Assembly: GCA_017562135.1 (NCBI GenBank)
Contig: QEYB01000275.1
Coordinates: 196,001 to 260,000 of the forward strand
Direction of reading: 5' to 3'
Length of the DNA stretch: 64,000 bases
DNA from: Dipylidium caninum
Taxonomy: Eukaryota > Platyhelminthes > Cestoda > Cyclophyllidea > Dipylidiidae
Numbering within the stretch: the first letter of the stretch is position 1; each line of letters begins with the position of its first letter. The translations under genes and the position numbers were made by a program. Positions 36,225-47,100 of the stretch are shown here, piece by piece. The notes under the pieces were generated by a model. The model had not been told where the DNA came from. It did no database searches and saw nothing but the letters and a program-made list of their open reading frames with translations.

Positions 36225-38280
36225 GATTGAAAATCCACCAGAAAGACGTTTGCGGGCAGATAGGCCAAATCCTCGATATTTTTGACAAGTCCACCAAGTC
36301 TCGTAGAGCTGCCATCCCGATGAGCATGCGTCATCTGCAGGAAATGTGGACTTCACATGGAACCGTGTGGTTGCCTAAACCCTTTCAACGGGCGAACCTA
36401 CGCTGGAGGTCGTGAGAATGGTGGAGGATGAGGTGGTGAGGCGACCAGATGGCGAGAGGACGATGTGACGGGGCAGTTGGAAGGGGGGGGGGCGGGGGTG
36501 GGAATGAAGGGAGGGAAAGAAAGATGGAAGGAAGGAAGGAAGGAAGGAAGGAAGGGGGGAGGGGGGGAGGGTGGGAGGAGTGAGGGAAGGGGACGAGTGT
36601 TTCTTCAAGAAGTGGTAAAGATGGGTCTGTGGACCCGTAGGCCGGTGGTGCTGGGTTTAGTGTGGCAGACGACTTGACGATCTGCGCTGCGCTCCAACTC
36701 GCCCACCTGCCTGTCTGCCCACCCGCCTCAGTGGCCAATCTCGTTGACCGCCGCCTCGTCGTGTTTATGGCCACATGGTGTGGTCAAAGTCTCTCACCTG
36801 TGCTTACACGTCGTGGCACAATGTCGAAATCCCCTCTACAAATTGGCCCTTGGTGAAGTGAAGTGTTCGAGGTCACCGAACAGATGTGCGTGGACGTCTG
36901 CTCGTGCTTGTGCAACTGTCGTCGAGGCACTTGGTCGCCGCGTGCAGAGAGAGACAGAGACAGAGACAGAGACAGAGGCAGAAGCAGAGGGAGAGGGAGA
37001 AGGAGAGGGGGAGGGAGAAAGAGTGCACATCGACTGACTGGATGACTATCGGTTGACAGTTAAGTGGTCGAGGTGGAAGAGCTATGCTGACGGAGTTTGG
37101 AGTGTCTGCCAGCTTCATGGTTGGTTGTGAGTGATGGCGGTCGAGCGTGGTGTAGCGGTGTGAGACTGGCGGCCAAAGTGTGTCGTGGTGAGTGTGAGGC
37201 CACGAGGATAGTAGGCGGAGGAGAGGTATGGTTCGGGGACGGGGACGGGGACGAGGAAGGGGATGGGGATGGGGACGGGAAGGGGACTGCTGGTTTGACA
37301 GACGATCTGCGATGTTGTAAGCACATCAGACGAGTGGGAGGGCAGGTGAACGTGAGAGCGGACGGGTGGTTGGGTGCGCCTCCTCCTCCTCCTCGTCCTC
37401 CTCCTCCTCCTCGTCCTCTTCCCCACTTTTTTGCCTCTAACCTCCGCTACCAGCCACGCCAACGGTGCGGCGGTGCTTTATGCCACAGTCGGCCACAGTT
37501 GTCACCACCTTGCACTGCGACTCCGAAGATGTCATTGGCTGGCCACTGTCTGCCAACCATCGCAAATGACCACATGGTGACCCTCGTGCTCTCCTCACTC
37601 GCTCCTTCCCACCTCTCCACTTCCACTCAGGCTGCGAGGAAGAGCAGCATCATCTAGTCGAACTGACCAACACCGCCACACGGGTGTGTGTGTGTGTGTG
37701 CGTATGCACCACTTCTTCGGCGGATGAGGCGCCCTCATCGGCAGTGGTGGAGAGCGATGCGCAGTCGTTGAAGTGTTGAGACGTGGTGGAGGACAAGACA
37801 GTCAACCTTCGTCCTGAACACCACTTTGACGGATGCTACCACCGTGCATCCAGTTGCTCTGCCCTCTTCATCGCTCTCATGCGGCTTCTGGAACTGTGGT
37901 GGAGGCTTGCAGGTCCAGTGCAGTGCAGCATTCCATTCCTGAGGTTCTACAGGTCCACCGAACGAGACAACTCAGCTGTGGCAAAGCAGTTGGCATTGCG
38001 GACAGTGTGGACAGAGACAGACAAGCCGACAGACCGACAGACAGACAGAGAGAGAGACGGGCGAGCAGGTATGCTTAGAAAGTGACACCGAAACGCCAAA
38101 TGTTCGGCCATTCGACGCCCTTTGTCGAACTCTCTCCTCCAGTGGCCAGGGGGATGGATTCATGTGTGGTGAAGGTCGGTTTGGTGGAGGGGCGGAAAGT
38201 GTTTTTAGCATGTATCTCTCAGTCTGTCCCTTAACTCCTCGGCTGTTCGCAGTGCCCTCTCTTCCCATCTTTTCCGGCGC
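36225..38280 (-). repeat. Dispersed repeat, copy B (inverted partner of copy A)
   Basis: This segment reads as the reverse complement of 23440-26105. Shared blocks are listed under copy A. The matching microsatellites are present in complementary form: (TG)n at about 37684-37702, CCTCCT repeats at 37380-37425 and a G-rich GGGGAC tract at 37235-37285. A (GGAA)n run at about 36526-36556 and a GACAGA run at about 36945-36975 are further low-complexity parts. Copy B lacks the extra bases that copy A has at 24330-24910. No coding content was recognised. Confidence 0.8.
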
Positions 38281-39380
38281 AGAACACTCTGTTCCTCTTA
38301 GTTCTGGGCTGACTTAAGCACAACGTGCCAGCTACCTCGTCGTCTGTCCAGTCGTCCTTCTTACCAGGCTCTGATGCGCACTATATCCGAAGCGAGGGGG
38401 AATGATATCCGAGAAGAAGAGAAAATGTTTGCATTTTCATTTTGTGCCAAAATTGTTTACTTTGTACCAGATCGTAGTGTTCTGTGACTACACCTTCAAC
38501 TCACATTCTTCTCTATCTTAACATTTAAACTACACCGCCCAATGATGTGGAAATTTGGGAGTCGTTAGTGTCCGCTGGAGCTGTATTGAGCGGTAAGTGG
38601 TTGCAGAATTGAGGTGTTGCGCGCACTGATGACTCTCGGTCTGTGGTGATATCTTCATGTTGCACAGACGCGACAGTGAGGATTTGGACGAGTAATTGTG
38701 AACAACAAGGACTGAATCTTGAGGCAATTCGCTTTGATGAGAGGTTTTTAAAATTCATCTACTTAGTAAATTATAAGTAGCATGAATTGCGCAACTTCTA
38801 GGCGAAATTCAGGTTTCAAGTGGAAGGTGTCACAGTGACCGATTCGTGAGTGATATTTAGAATTTGCGACAACCCACCAACGGAAAAAGGCGTCAGTTAA
38901 AGGGCACGGGAGTCTGTAATGGCGAGGCAATCACGTCGAATGCCCCTTGGCGAACATCAGCAGCTCATTCGACCAGGACATTTAACGTCGACGGACGACT
39001 ACGCTCCGGCCGTCTCAAACAGGTTTGGTGCCCGCGTCTGCAAATCTACATTTATCCGTAGTGCCGCTGCGCGTTTTATCACAACACCAAGTACACACAG
39101 AGTCCCCAAGTGTCGAGGCACGCCCAGTTTGCCAATCCTGTCCGAACCTCAACAAGCGGCCATAACTTGCGTTTCGACATAAGCTGTGAGAAGATTAAGT
39201 GAATTATCTGAGGCCACTTACAAAGTGTCTCCTCGAAAAGGTAGAATATAGACTGAATATATGGCCGATGTAATTCCCCATTTGCCACGTAATCTCGGCC
39301 TGTCACTGGCCCAAATAGCCTGTTCCCTCCTGACACGCCGGTATGGAAATAAAGCCATCTTAAGATGTCAGTAAATAAAC
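38281..39380. other. Intergenic stretch
   Basis: Nothing recognisable is present. Short overlapping open frames on both strands have no protein-like signature. Confidence 0.4.
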
Positions 39381-39392
39381 ATTGTGAACCAT

Positions 39393-40355
39393 TTATTGAT
39401 CACCCTGCAACACGGTTTCGGCAAGGTCCATTTCAGAGCAGCATTCTCTCGGCGTGAGTACAGAGTCATCCCCAACCGCGGCCTCGCCAAAGTCTGGACT
39501 GAAGGCGTCCAAATTGTCCACGTAGGCCATCGTCGGTCCACTGACATGTCCCAGCGTGCCCTCGGGCAACTCACTGGCTCTAACCAGGTCTGTCAGAGGA
39601 AAGGACCACCTCTCATTCACAGCTTCTTTTTCCAGGCTCTCGTTCTGCTCCAACCTCTCGTGCGGACGCATCCACGTTCGGGAGTCGTTGGAGAAACGGT
39701 CAGAGTCCTCGATGGCCTGGAAGTCGTGGAAGAAGCGTTCCCCCCCATGATACCAGGAGGCGAGTTCTCGCATTCCGACGATACCGAAGAAAGCCTCCAC
39801 CTTGACACAATTGAGGGAAAAACTGTACCAATGGCACCGTTCCTCCCGTTCCGGGAAGGTGGTCTCACAGTCCTGCATCTTCTCTGGACTCGGAATGGCC
39901 TCAAAAGCCGTGATTCTCGCCCCGAGGGTGCTTCCACAACCGTCGCAGATAATCTCGTCTGCGTCGAAGGCGTTCTTTTCCGCGTCCTCCATGATCCATG
40001 TCATGTGCGCGTTTCCCGAATCTGCGGCGTCGCATGAGCCACTCCGACTCGAGGCAAGGCTGACATTGATGGGACACTTGATAGAAATGGAGTTTAAGTT
40101 GGACGTGTCGCTAGGAGACGAACATTGCCGATCATCCTTACAGCGTACAGCCTCAAGTTCAGTCATGCCAATGTCGACGTATCCGATGGGAAGGTCGCAC
40201 GACTTACAGGTCACTCTTCGTCGACGATTTATTGCTGTGAAGGCTGGAAAGGACGCTGAGAATGGCAGGTCTACCGACTCCCGGAGTCCATACTCCCTTT
40301 CGCGGGCGGATATCGAGGTGACGGAGGGCTCGCACGGAGCCGACTCGAAGGACAT
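39393..40355 (-). CDS. Unidentified protein with two CxxC pairs
   Basis: A 320-codon frame is open on the minus strand, unusually long for this intron-rich window. It has a protein-like acidic composition in its C-terminal half. It contains TCKSCDLPIG at about residues 49-58 and IICDGCGSTLG at about 139-149, spaced like two halves of one zinc-binding site. Further cysteines lie between them. The spacing faintly recalls the UBE3D/Mis18-Yippee type of zinc-ribbon, but the surrounding residues do not match well enough to name it. GT-AG pairs inside the frame mean that part of it could be intronic, and upstream exons may exist before 41191. The overlapping 217-codon plus-strand frame is treated as a shadow. 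Confidence 0.5.
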   Translation of the reverse strand: MSFESAPCEPSVTSISAREREYGLRESVDLPFSASFPAFTAINRRRRVTCKSCDLPIGYVDIGMTELEAVRCKDDRQCSSPSDTSNLNSISIKCPINVSLASSRSGSCDAADSGNAHMTWIMEDAEKNAFDADEIICDGCGSTLGARITAFEAIPSPEKMQDCETTFPEREERCHWYSFSLNCVKVEAFFGIVGMRELASWYHGGERFFHDFQAIEDSDRFSNDSRTWMRPHERLEQNESLEKEAVNERWSFPLTDLVRASELPEGTLGHVSGPTMAYVDNLDAFSPDFGEAAVGDDSVLTPRECCSEMDLAETVLQGDQ

Positions 40356-41190
40356 GACCCGTCTGCGTCGCGCTATCGTCGCTCCACTCCGACGAGGCGA
40401 GAACGATCGATTGCGAAGTCAGCTGTCTGCTGTCTCTGGAGGCGCGCGTCTGACAGGATGGACGGACGAAGGCACCTCGTCTCGTTTGATTGGCCGGTGT
40501 TACGGTAACTCGGGCAACTCGGTGATTTGCATTTCCATCTCGTGTTGTCGTGGGGCATGGGGAGCGGAGAAAGCGGGTGATACGACGAAGCGCCTCACAA
40601 CTACCATAATGTCACAAATGTGTGACATAAAGAGAAGGTACTGGAGCTAGTCTGGATTTTGTCTAAATGGCTCTTCCTAAACTCTTGCTAGTTGAAAAAG
40701 AAGAACAGAGAGAAGTAGGACTGAAAAACGCGCCTGTTTTCTTCTCAGAGGTCTATTAAAGCGCCCAAACATCCACGACTGATGTGAACATCTTAAAATG
40801 GGCTAAATTGTGTGACGGGAGGCAAATGACGCCCTCGAAGTAGAGGCTAAAGTACCTCAAGCCAACTGACCACGGCCTCCAGGACTGCAGTCTCTCCCCG
40901 CATTGTCCCGTCCTCCCATCGTGAGGCATCAGTCACAGGGAAGAAGGTCAACGGCGAGCAGCCACAATATAAAATATATGCACAAATGTTTCGGTTCGAA
41001 AAAAAGACAAAACAGGCAAAGAGTCAACCAATCAAGGAAAGGGATGGGAATGTCTATGCTCTATTCCATCTCGGCTGTTTTGTGCTGTTCACGATTCTCT
41101 CCCGGCTGGGGAGGAAGGCGGAGGCGGAGGGCGGGAGAACGAGGTGGATGACGTGTGTGTGTACGATTGGCCGGTTTTGGGTCGAAGCCC
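40356..41190. other. Spacer between the CxxC reading frame and the peptidase gene
   Basis: No gene is supported here. It contains one copy of the GTCACA-N4-TGTGAC motif at 40611-40626. No canonical AATAAA was seen on the minus strand just after the peptidase stop, so the 3' end of that transcript is undefined. Confidence 0.4.
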
Positions 41191-44100
41191 TCATAACTCG
41201 TCAAATCTATGTCGGTGACGTATCGACGTTCGATTCACGCTGTCAACGATGAAGGTGATCACCTTCCTCCACATGTGGAGACGGAAACTCTTCTGATTGA
41301 TGAAGTGGTTGTCATCGGGGTAAAACTGCAAGGGATATACAAAAAGACGACAATTTTGGACGATATGTGAGCCGGTGTAGGTCCCCCCACCGTCCGCGAA
41401 CACGAATCTTCGGTGCGTAAGGCGTCATGGCCCCTTCCTGGCGCCTCCGGGATGAGTTCCCCCCTTACCGACCCCTAACCAACGCGACTAATGGCCAAGA
41501 ATGGGACTCGGCCGCGGAAGCGACTGGCCCACCACACCGACAAACTCACCATCATATCGAAGGCGACGCCCTGTCGAACCAACTCCTTGATAAGCAGAGT
41601 CGAGTGAATGAGGTGCACATTGTCTGGCGGAGTGTGAAATGAGGAGAGCAAAAGAGGTTAGAAGCCTTGGCGGAGGGGAGGGGTCGACGCAGGGGTGGAG
41701 TAGGCAACTCACCATCAGCCATTCCATGAATTATGAGGAAGTCTTTGTTCTTGAAGTTGCTCGCCAAGTGCGACACCGCGGTGTGCTAATGGTGAAGGGC
41801 GGGACAAGCAGGAAATACATTTAGCAATTCGAAAGCAAGCTGCGGTCATTTGCATATGCTAGTGAGAAACGAGGGGCTCACCTCGTACACATGCGAGTTC
41901 TCCGAGTAGAGGCCCAAAAATCGCTCTGTGTACGCCGAGTCTGAAAGGCATAAAACCCGTCAGTTTCAGACTTTCCTCGCGCCAAATTGTGGCCGCCCAT
42001 CAGGCGTCCCAATGATCCAAACCAAGAGACGCATTTCTGGAGGACAGTTGGGCAGAGAGTGGAGTCTACTCAGGCCTCTAGAACCCGAACAGACGGTGGG
42101 ATTTTAGATGATGTAAGAAAAAGTGTATTCGCACCGTAGAAACGAAAGTCCGTGACGGGCGCGACGGCAACGCCGCAGAATAGGAAGTCGTTGTCAGGAT
42201 GGCCCAGCAGATTTGTCACCGTGAATCCTCCGTAGGACTGAAACACAAATTTTAAACACATACGACTCAGGTAGTAGAAAAAAGTGGGAGGAAAAGAAGG
42301 ACAACCGGGGGGGGGGCTGAGGGAGTCCTCTTTGTCACCAGGCTGCAACGGCCCCAAGAGTTACATGACGAAGCATTTGCGACGTGGTTTACTCTTCTCC
42401 TGTCGAGTAAGCGCGTTCGCGGTTTCACCCAAACACTCTGTTCGCTTAGGGTGTGGACACAAAAAGTCGGGTACGAGGTAGGAGAGGATAAAAACGACAA
42501 GATTTTCTCACCCAGCCGAAAGCGCAGACTTTTGACTTGTTCAGGTACTTGTGAGTATCCAAAATTAGCCTGTGGAAAGAGAAATAAATTAAGAGGTTCG
42601 TGACAGACAAAAGTGCTAGATCTAAGGCTGAGAGAAGAGGGGGGGTGCTCGGGGCACCGAAAAAGACGCGACTTCGGAGGCACCAGGGGAAGATGACAGT
42701 TTAGTCGATGTTCCGCTCCCACCTCCGCACACCTGCGGCCGCCTCTTCGTGCCTCACGTTAGAGTTAACGAGCCCACCGCATCTCCTGCTGGACGACCCA
42801 TGTCTGCACAGATCATTCGAATTGTTGAGGGAGGAGGAGGGGGAGGACTCAGGGAGGACGAGGAGGAAACACAAAATGACAAAAGTTCACTCAGTTGAAA
42901 TGCCTATTCCAGTACGGATGAGAGGAATGGAAGAGTCAAGCTGTGACTAAAGTGTCTCTCCTAGCTCCAAACAAAGCCTCCCTCCAAGGCTTGCAGGTCT
43001 TGTGATTCAGGCTCACATCTTTCCATCCAAAGCCCACGTCCACATGGCGTTGCGTCGATGTAGCGAGGACTACGTGGGCCAGAGCAATCAGCCAAGTGCT
43101 CCATCAACCTGAAAGCCATAATTAGGCGGCAGGGATGACAATCCTCCCCATTGGCACACTGACGACGGGGTTACGAAGATCCGAATGATTGAATTTTTCA
43201 GGATGACCGAGACAGAAGTGGCTAATACTGGGAGGATAATGTCTTTCTAGATTCTATTAATTACTCGGACGAACCGCAGCACTAAGAGTTTTTGCAGAGT
43301 GACTCCCCGGAGTGGTTCAACCGCAGTCCTCCTTGGATCAAATGATTAGTGAAGTGAGGAGGGGGTGAGGGCAGATGGCGTTGCCTCTTCTACCCACCTC
43401 AAGCCTTCCAGTTGATCTTGGATCTCTACGACGCCGAAGTTTCTGTAGATGGCGGACTCGAACTTCTTGCCTCGGTTGCCTGTCCCTCTGCCGTCAATGG
43501 AGATGACAACGAACTTGAACTGTGTCACCAGGTACATCTGCCAATCTATGCTGAACTTGGTGGTGACAACCTGAGAAATCGGGCCGCCATAGCTGAAAAT
43601 AGAAGTAAGCAAAGCATTAACTGTCTTAATTAGCAAATAGTTGACCGCTGAATTGTTAGGCGTCCAAGAGTATCGCAAGTCATGGCAGACTCCTACTGCA
43701 GGAGGAGACTACGTGAAAGTGGATGACATGGGAAAATGTTTGATCGTGACTATGTCAGTACGGAGATGTAACTTATTATGCGATTTGGATGGGAATACTG
43801 GACAGTTTGTCACAATCTACACAAGGACTCGGGGCTGATGGAGAACTTACGTCTCTAGCAAGACGGGATACTGAGTGATATGCGATTCAACCAATTCTGG
43901 CGGTTGTAAAAACTTCACATGCAGAGTAATCTCCGCTCTAGTGCCTCTGTACAAAGTGATGGTCTCGAATTTTGTTACAGGCATTGCCTTGGCTGCCAAC
44001 ATCTCCTTCAACTGCGTATTGTTGGACACAACGACGACATTAGTCAACAATCTCTTGCCCGTTGCATTTCGGTCGAGATGCTTGAGATACACGGAAGGAG

Positions 44101-47100
44101 GAGATGGACCCAGGCATTCGAGAATAATGTGGGAGCCGTCTTTTGATACTTTTGCCGAATTAAAACGACAATTACGATCGTCGCAGGTTAAGCATTGCGA
44201 GTTACCATCGTATGTGCTGAAGTGCACGTCGAAATAAATTTTTACTTAAATAATTTGAGTAGGAATTATAAGGATGAGGTCAAGGACATACAGGAAAAGA
44301 TGCATTTCTTTGGGATCCGGACCGACGGCGGTGTAGAGTATTCGTTCTCCCCATAAGCATACAGAATCTCCTTGACGTCATACTCCGGTGTATGCACCCA
44401 CTGGGGATATTGAGTACTAGAGAGCCTTGAAATGTTCTACAAAATTTATGGACAAGCAAGTAAAAACGATTTTACCTGACAGCCCAATAAACTAACCACT
44501 ATGTAAGACGCTTTTCAGAATTATTTTTAATCCAAAAGTGGGTAAATTCTTTCAAAGGTTCCAGTAACAAATTAAGGAACAAAACAAATCATAAGTGCTA
44601 GTGGCTGTTTGGTTCTCAGAGAAAACGTAAAATTCGACATTCACACTTGTTCAGCGGTCAAAGTTAGAAGTCTACGTAAAGAATGATCAGAGAATCACCT
44701 GACCCAACTTCACTCCGTCAAACTTTTACTATAAGATTTTAGTTTTATTGGAATAAAGTAAAGGTAAGATTTACTTCCGTAACCGACTTATAAAATTTCA
44801 AATAAGCCTTGAGGTGAAGCAGTCCACACTCGCAACTTTACTTACCAGAGATATCCTTGCAATGCCTCGGTACACATTTTTAGTGTAGTAGTTTGGAATC
44901 ACCAACAGCGCAGTCTGCCCTCCGCGTTCAACAAAGGGTGTCTCCGACTGCTGAGTCGCCTGAGGGAACAGATAAAATAAGGTGTTTCGGCGAGCTTTCA
45001 CTTTCAGCGGATCGGGCCATGAGGGGCGCTCGACGAGGCTACATCGCCTCGCGTGTACGACGCATTTCGTCCACTCGGGAAGGATTCATAGCACGAAACA
45101 AGCTTTCGTGTGATATTTGCATTGTTGATAAAAATGGGAATACAAGACAGGTGCTAGGCTTTGGGAGAAAAACTGCTACATCGACAGCTGTGTCTGGAGC
45201 CTGCCTTCCTTGGTGGCATAACGGACGCCCAATTTTTGTCGTCTCTGCGTGTATTCGTCAACAATGTCACGAAAAATGTATGCCTCGCTCTTGGCAACAA
45301 ACGGAGGTAAAGATGACAACCCAGCTTTATGCGTCCAACCATGTTGTTCAAAAGATTATTTCTGTTATTGGCGAAAAAAGGGAGAGAATGTGACTGAGTT
45401 TTCCGTGGAGACGAGGCGAATTAGCATATGAGAGGAAATCTTTTTAGTTCTTGTAGCTGTGCATGTCCGAAGGCGAGCGAGTTGGCAAATATGCCTTACT
45501 TGCTCTTTCATGGCCAAACGTTGCAGCGCTAGACACAGAATTTTATCAAATCATCTTACAATTCAGTCGCCTATTCCCCCGAACACGCTCGTCAGGCTTT
45601 CTCCAGGCCATTTGTTGACACGATTTTACGAGTGGGACACTGTTATGTGGAACGTGGGAAAGATGAGGGGTAGCGGCGGCTCGTTTCGCGCCGACCCTCG
45701 GTGTTGCCTTGTAGTTTCTTCACAGAGAACAACTACTAGGAATGCGGCATGATGGTCGGGTCGGTGTCGTGGGTGTTGTGGGCCAGCATTTTTGACTTGC
45801 GGACAAGAAGGAGCTGCGCATGCCCAGCAGGCCAGTCGGCCCACCAACCCACTCACACACCCTACACACACATGCCGAATCGCCGATGTTCCATAGCGGG
45901 ACGAAGGGCATTCCTCGGAGCGTTGCACACAGACGGTCGGTTAGTGGGGCAGAAGTACAGATAAGTGACATGCTTTGACATGATCCAGGGAGGCAAATAC
46001 AACCGCAACAACGAGACCGATTTGTCCACGGAGGAGGAAAACAGGGGAGAGGGAAGAGGGAGCGCCTGCTCCCAGCATGGAGTGACAATACGAGTGCCAA
46101 TTAGGGGTACAGAGGGAAGAACTCACAGGGTTGATCCATCCGAAACGAGGACGTTCCTGGTAGATCTGATCGAGAGAAAAGACTTGTGAAGCCAGAGCGC
46201 ATTCATCCAAAAACTCGCCTCATTTTGGCGGATAAAGTCGCCTCTTAACTCGTCCCTCAACTTCACGGTGGTGCAGTAAAACGTCCGTCAAGAGCTAACA
46301 GTATTGAGACAAGAAGGCGCAGAACTCACGGGAAACATGCTCTTCGAGGGGACGTCTCCCACAACAGTCCAGGCATGATCCCACTCGCGTGAAACCCAGC
46401 CGCACAGGAACCGATCGTCGTCAATCCACTTGAAGAAGGTCATGTAGGCCTCCCTGGGGGAAAGTGGCCCAAATAAGAAGAGTGGATTAATGAGAACAAA
46501 AGGAGCAGGGAGACTGCCATCCCCGTTTTATGGCGCCCACGTCTCAGCCCCATGAAAGTGGACGAGGATGCCTACGGTGCATCTGGGTGCCGAGGTCGAG
46601 ACTTCCCACGAGAGGGGATGATCCTTTCGGGTCTACACACACCGAATGACCGGAAAGGGGCATGGGCGCGTTAGCAGTCGAGTGTGAAAATAGTGGCAAA
46701 AGACGAGAAGAAGATTCACTAGGGAATGGGCGGTGCTTGTGTCACAGTCAACCGCAAACAGGTCCCAACTATCAATTATGACAAGAGCTGTTCGTTGAAG
46801 AGACGCCCACTGGCTGGAAGTTTACTAGAAAGGTCAATTTAATATGTCAACAGACTCGAGCTCGACTATTGGAGAGTTATCTACCCAACTGCGAGTCATC
46901 TGCCTCTCTTTGTTGAGTTTTGCGCTGGAAGAGAAAGCCTGTCTCAGCTCAGTCGAGTGAATTTACTCTTCTTCAGTATTGAGTATGAGAGGGAGGGGGG
47001 AATACATTGAAGAATTCGCCACTAGGTGCGTTAAACAAAGGGTGGGTGAATGCGCTGCACTGCGCGATGCAAGAGAGAAAGGAAAAAGAGCTAATGAAGA

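Noticed and set aside
39384..40037. 217-codon plus-strand frame
   Set aside because: It overlaps the longer minus-strand CxxC frame and has less protein-like composition; treated as its shadow.
42960..43130. Extra peptidase exon between 43398 and 42569
   Set aside because: The exons at 43592-43398 and 42569-42512 join in phase and give a continuous family match (EGLRLILDTHKYLNKSKV), so nothing is missing.
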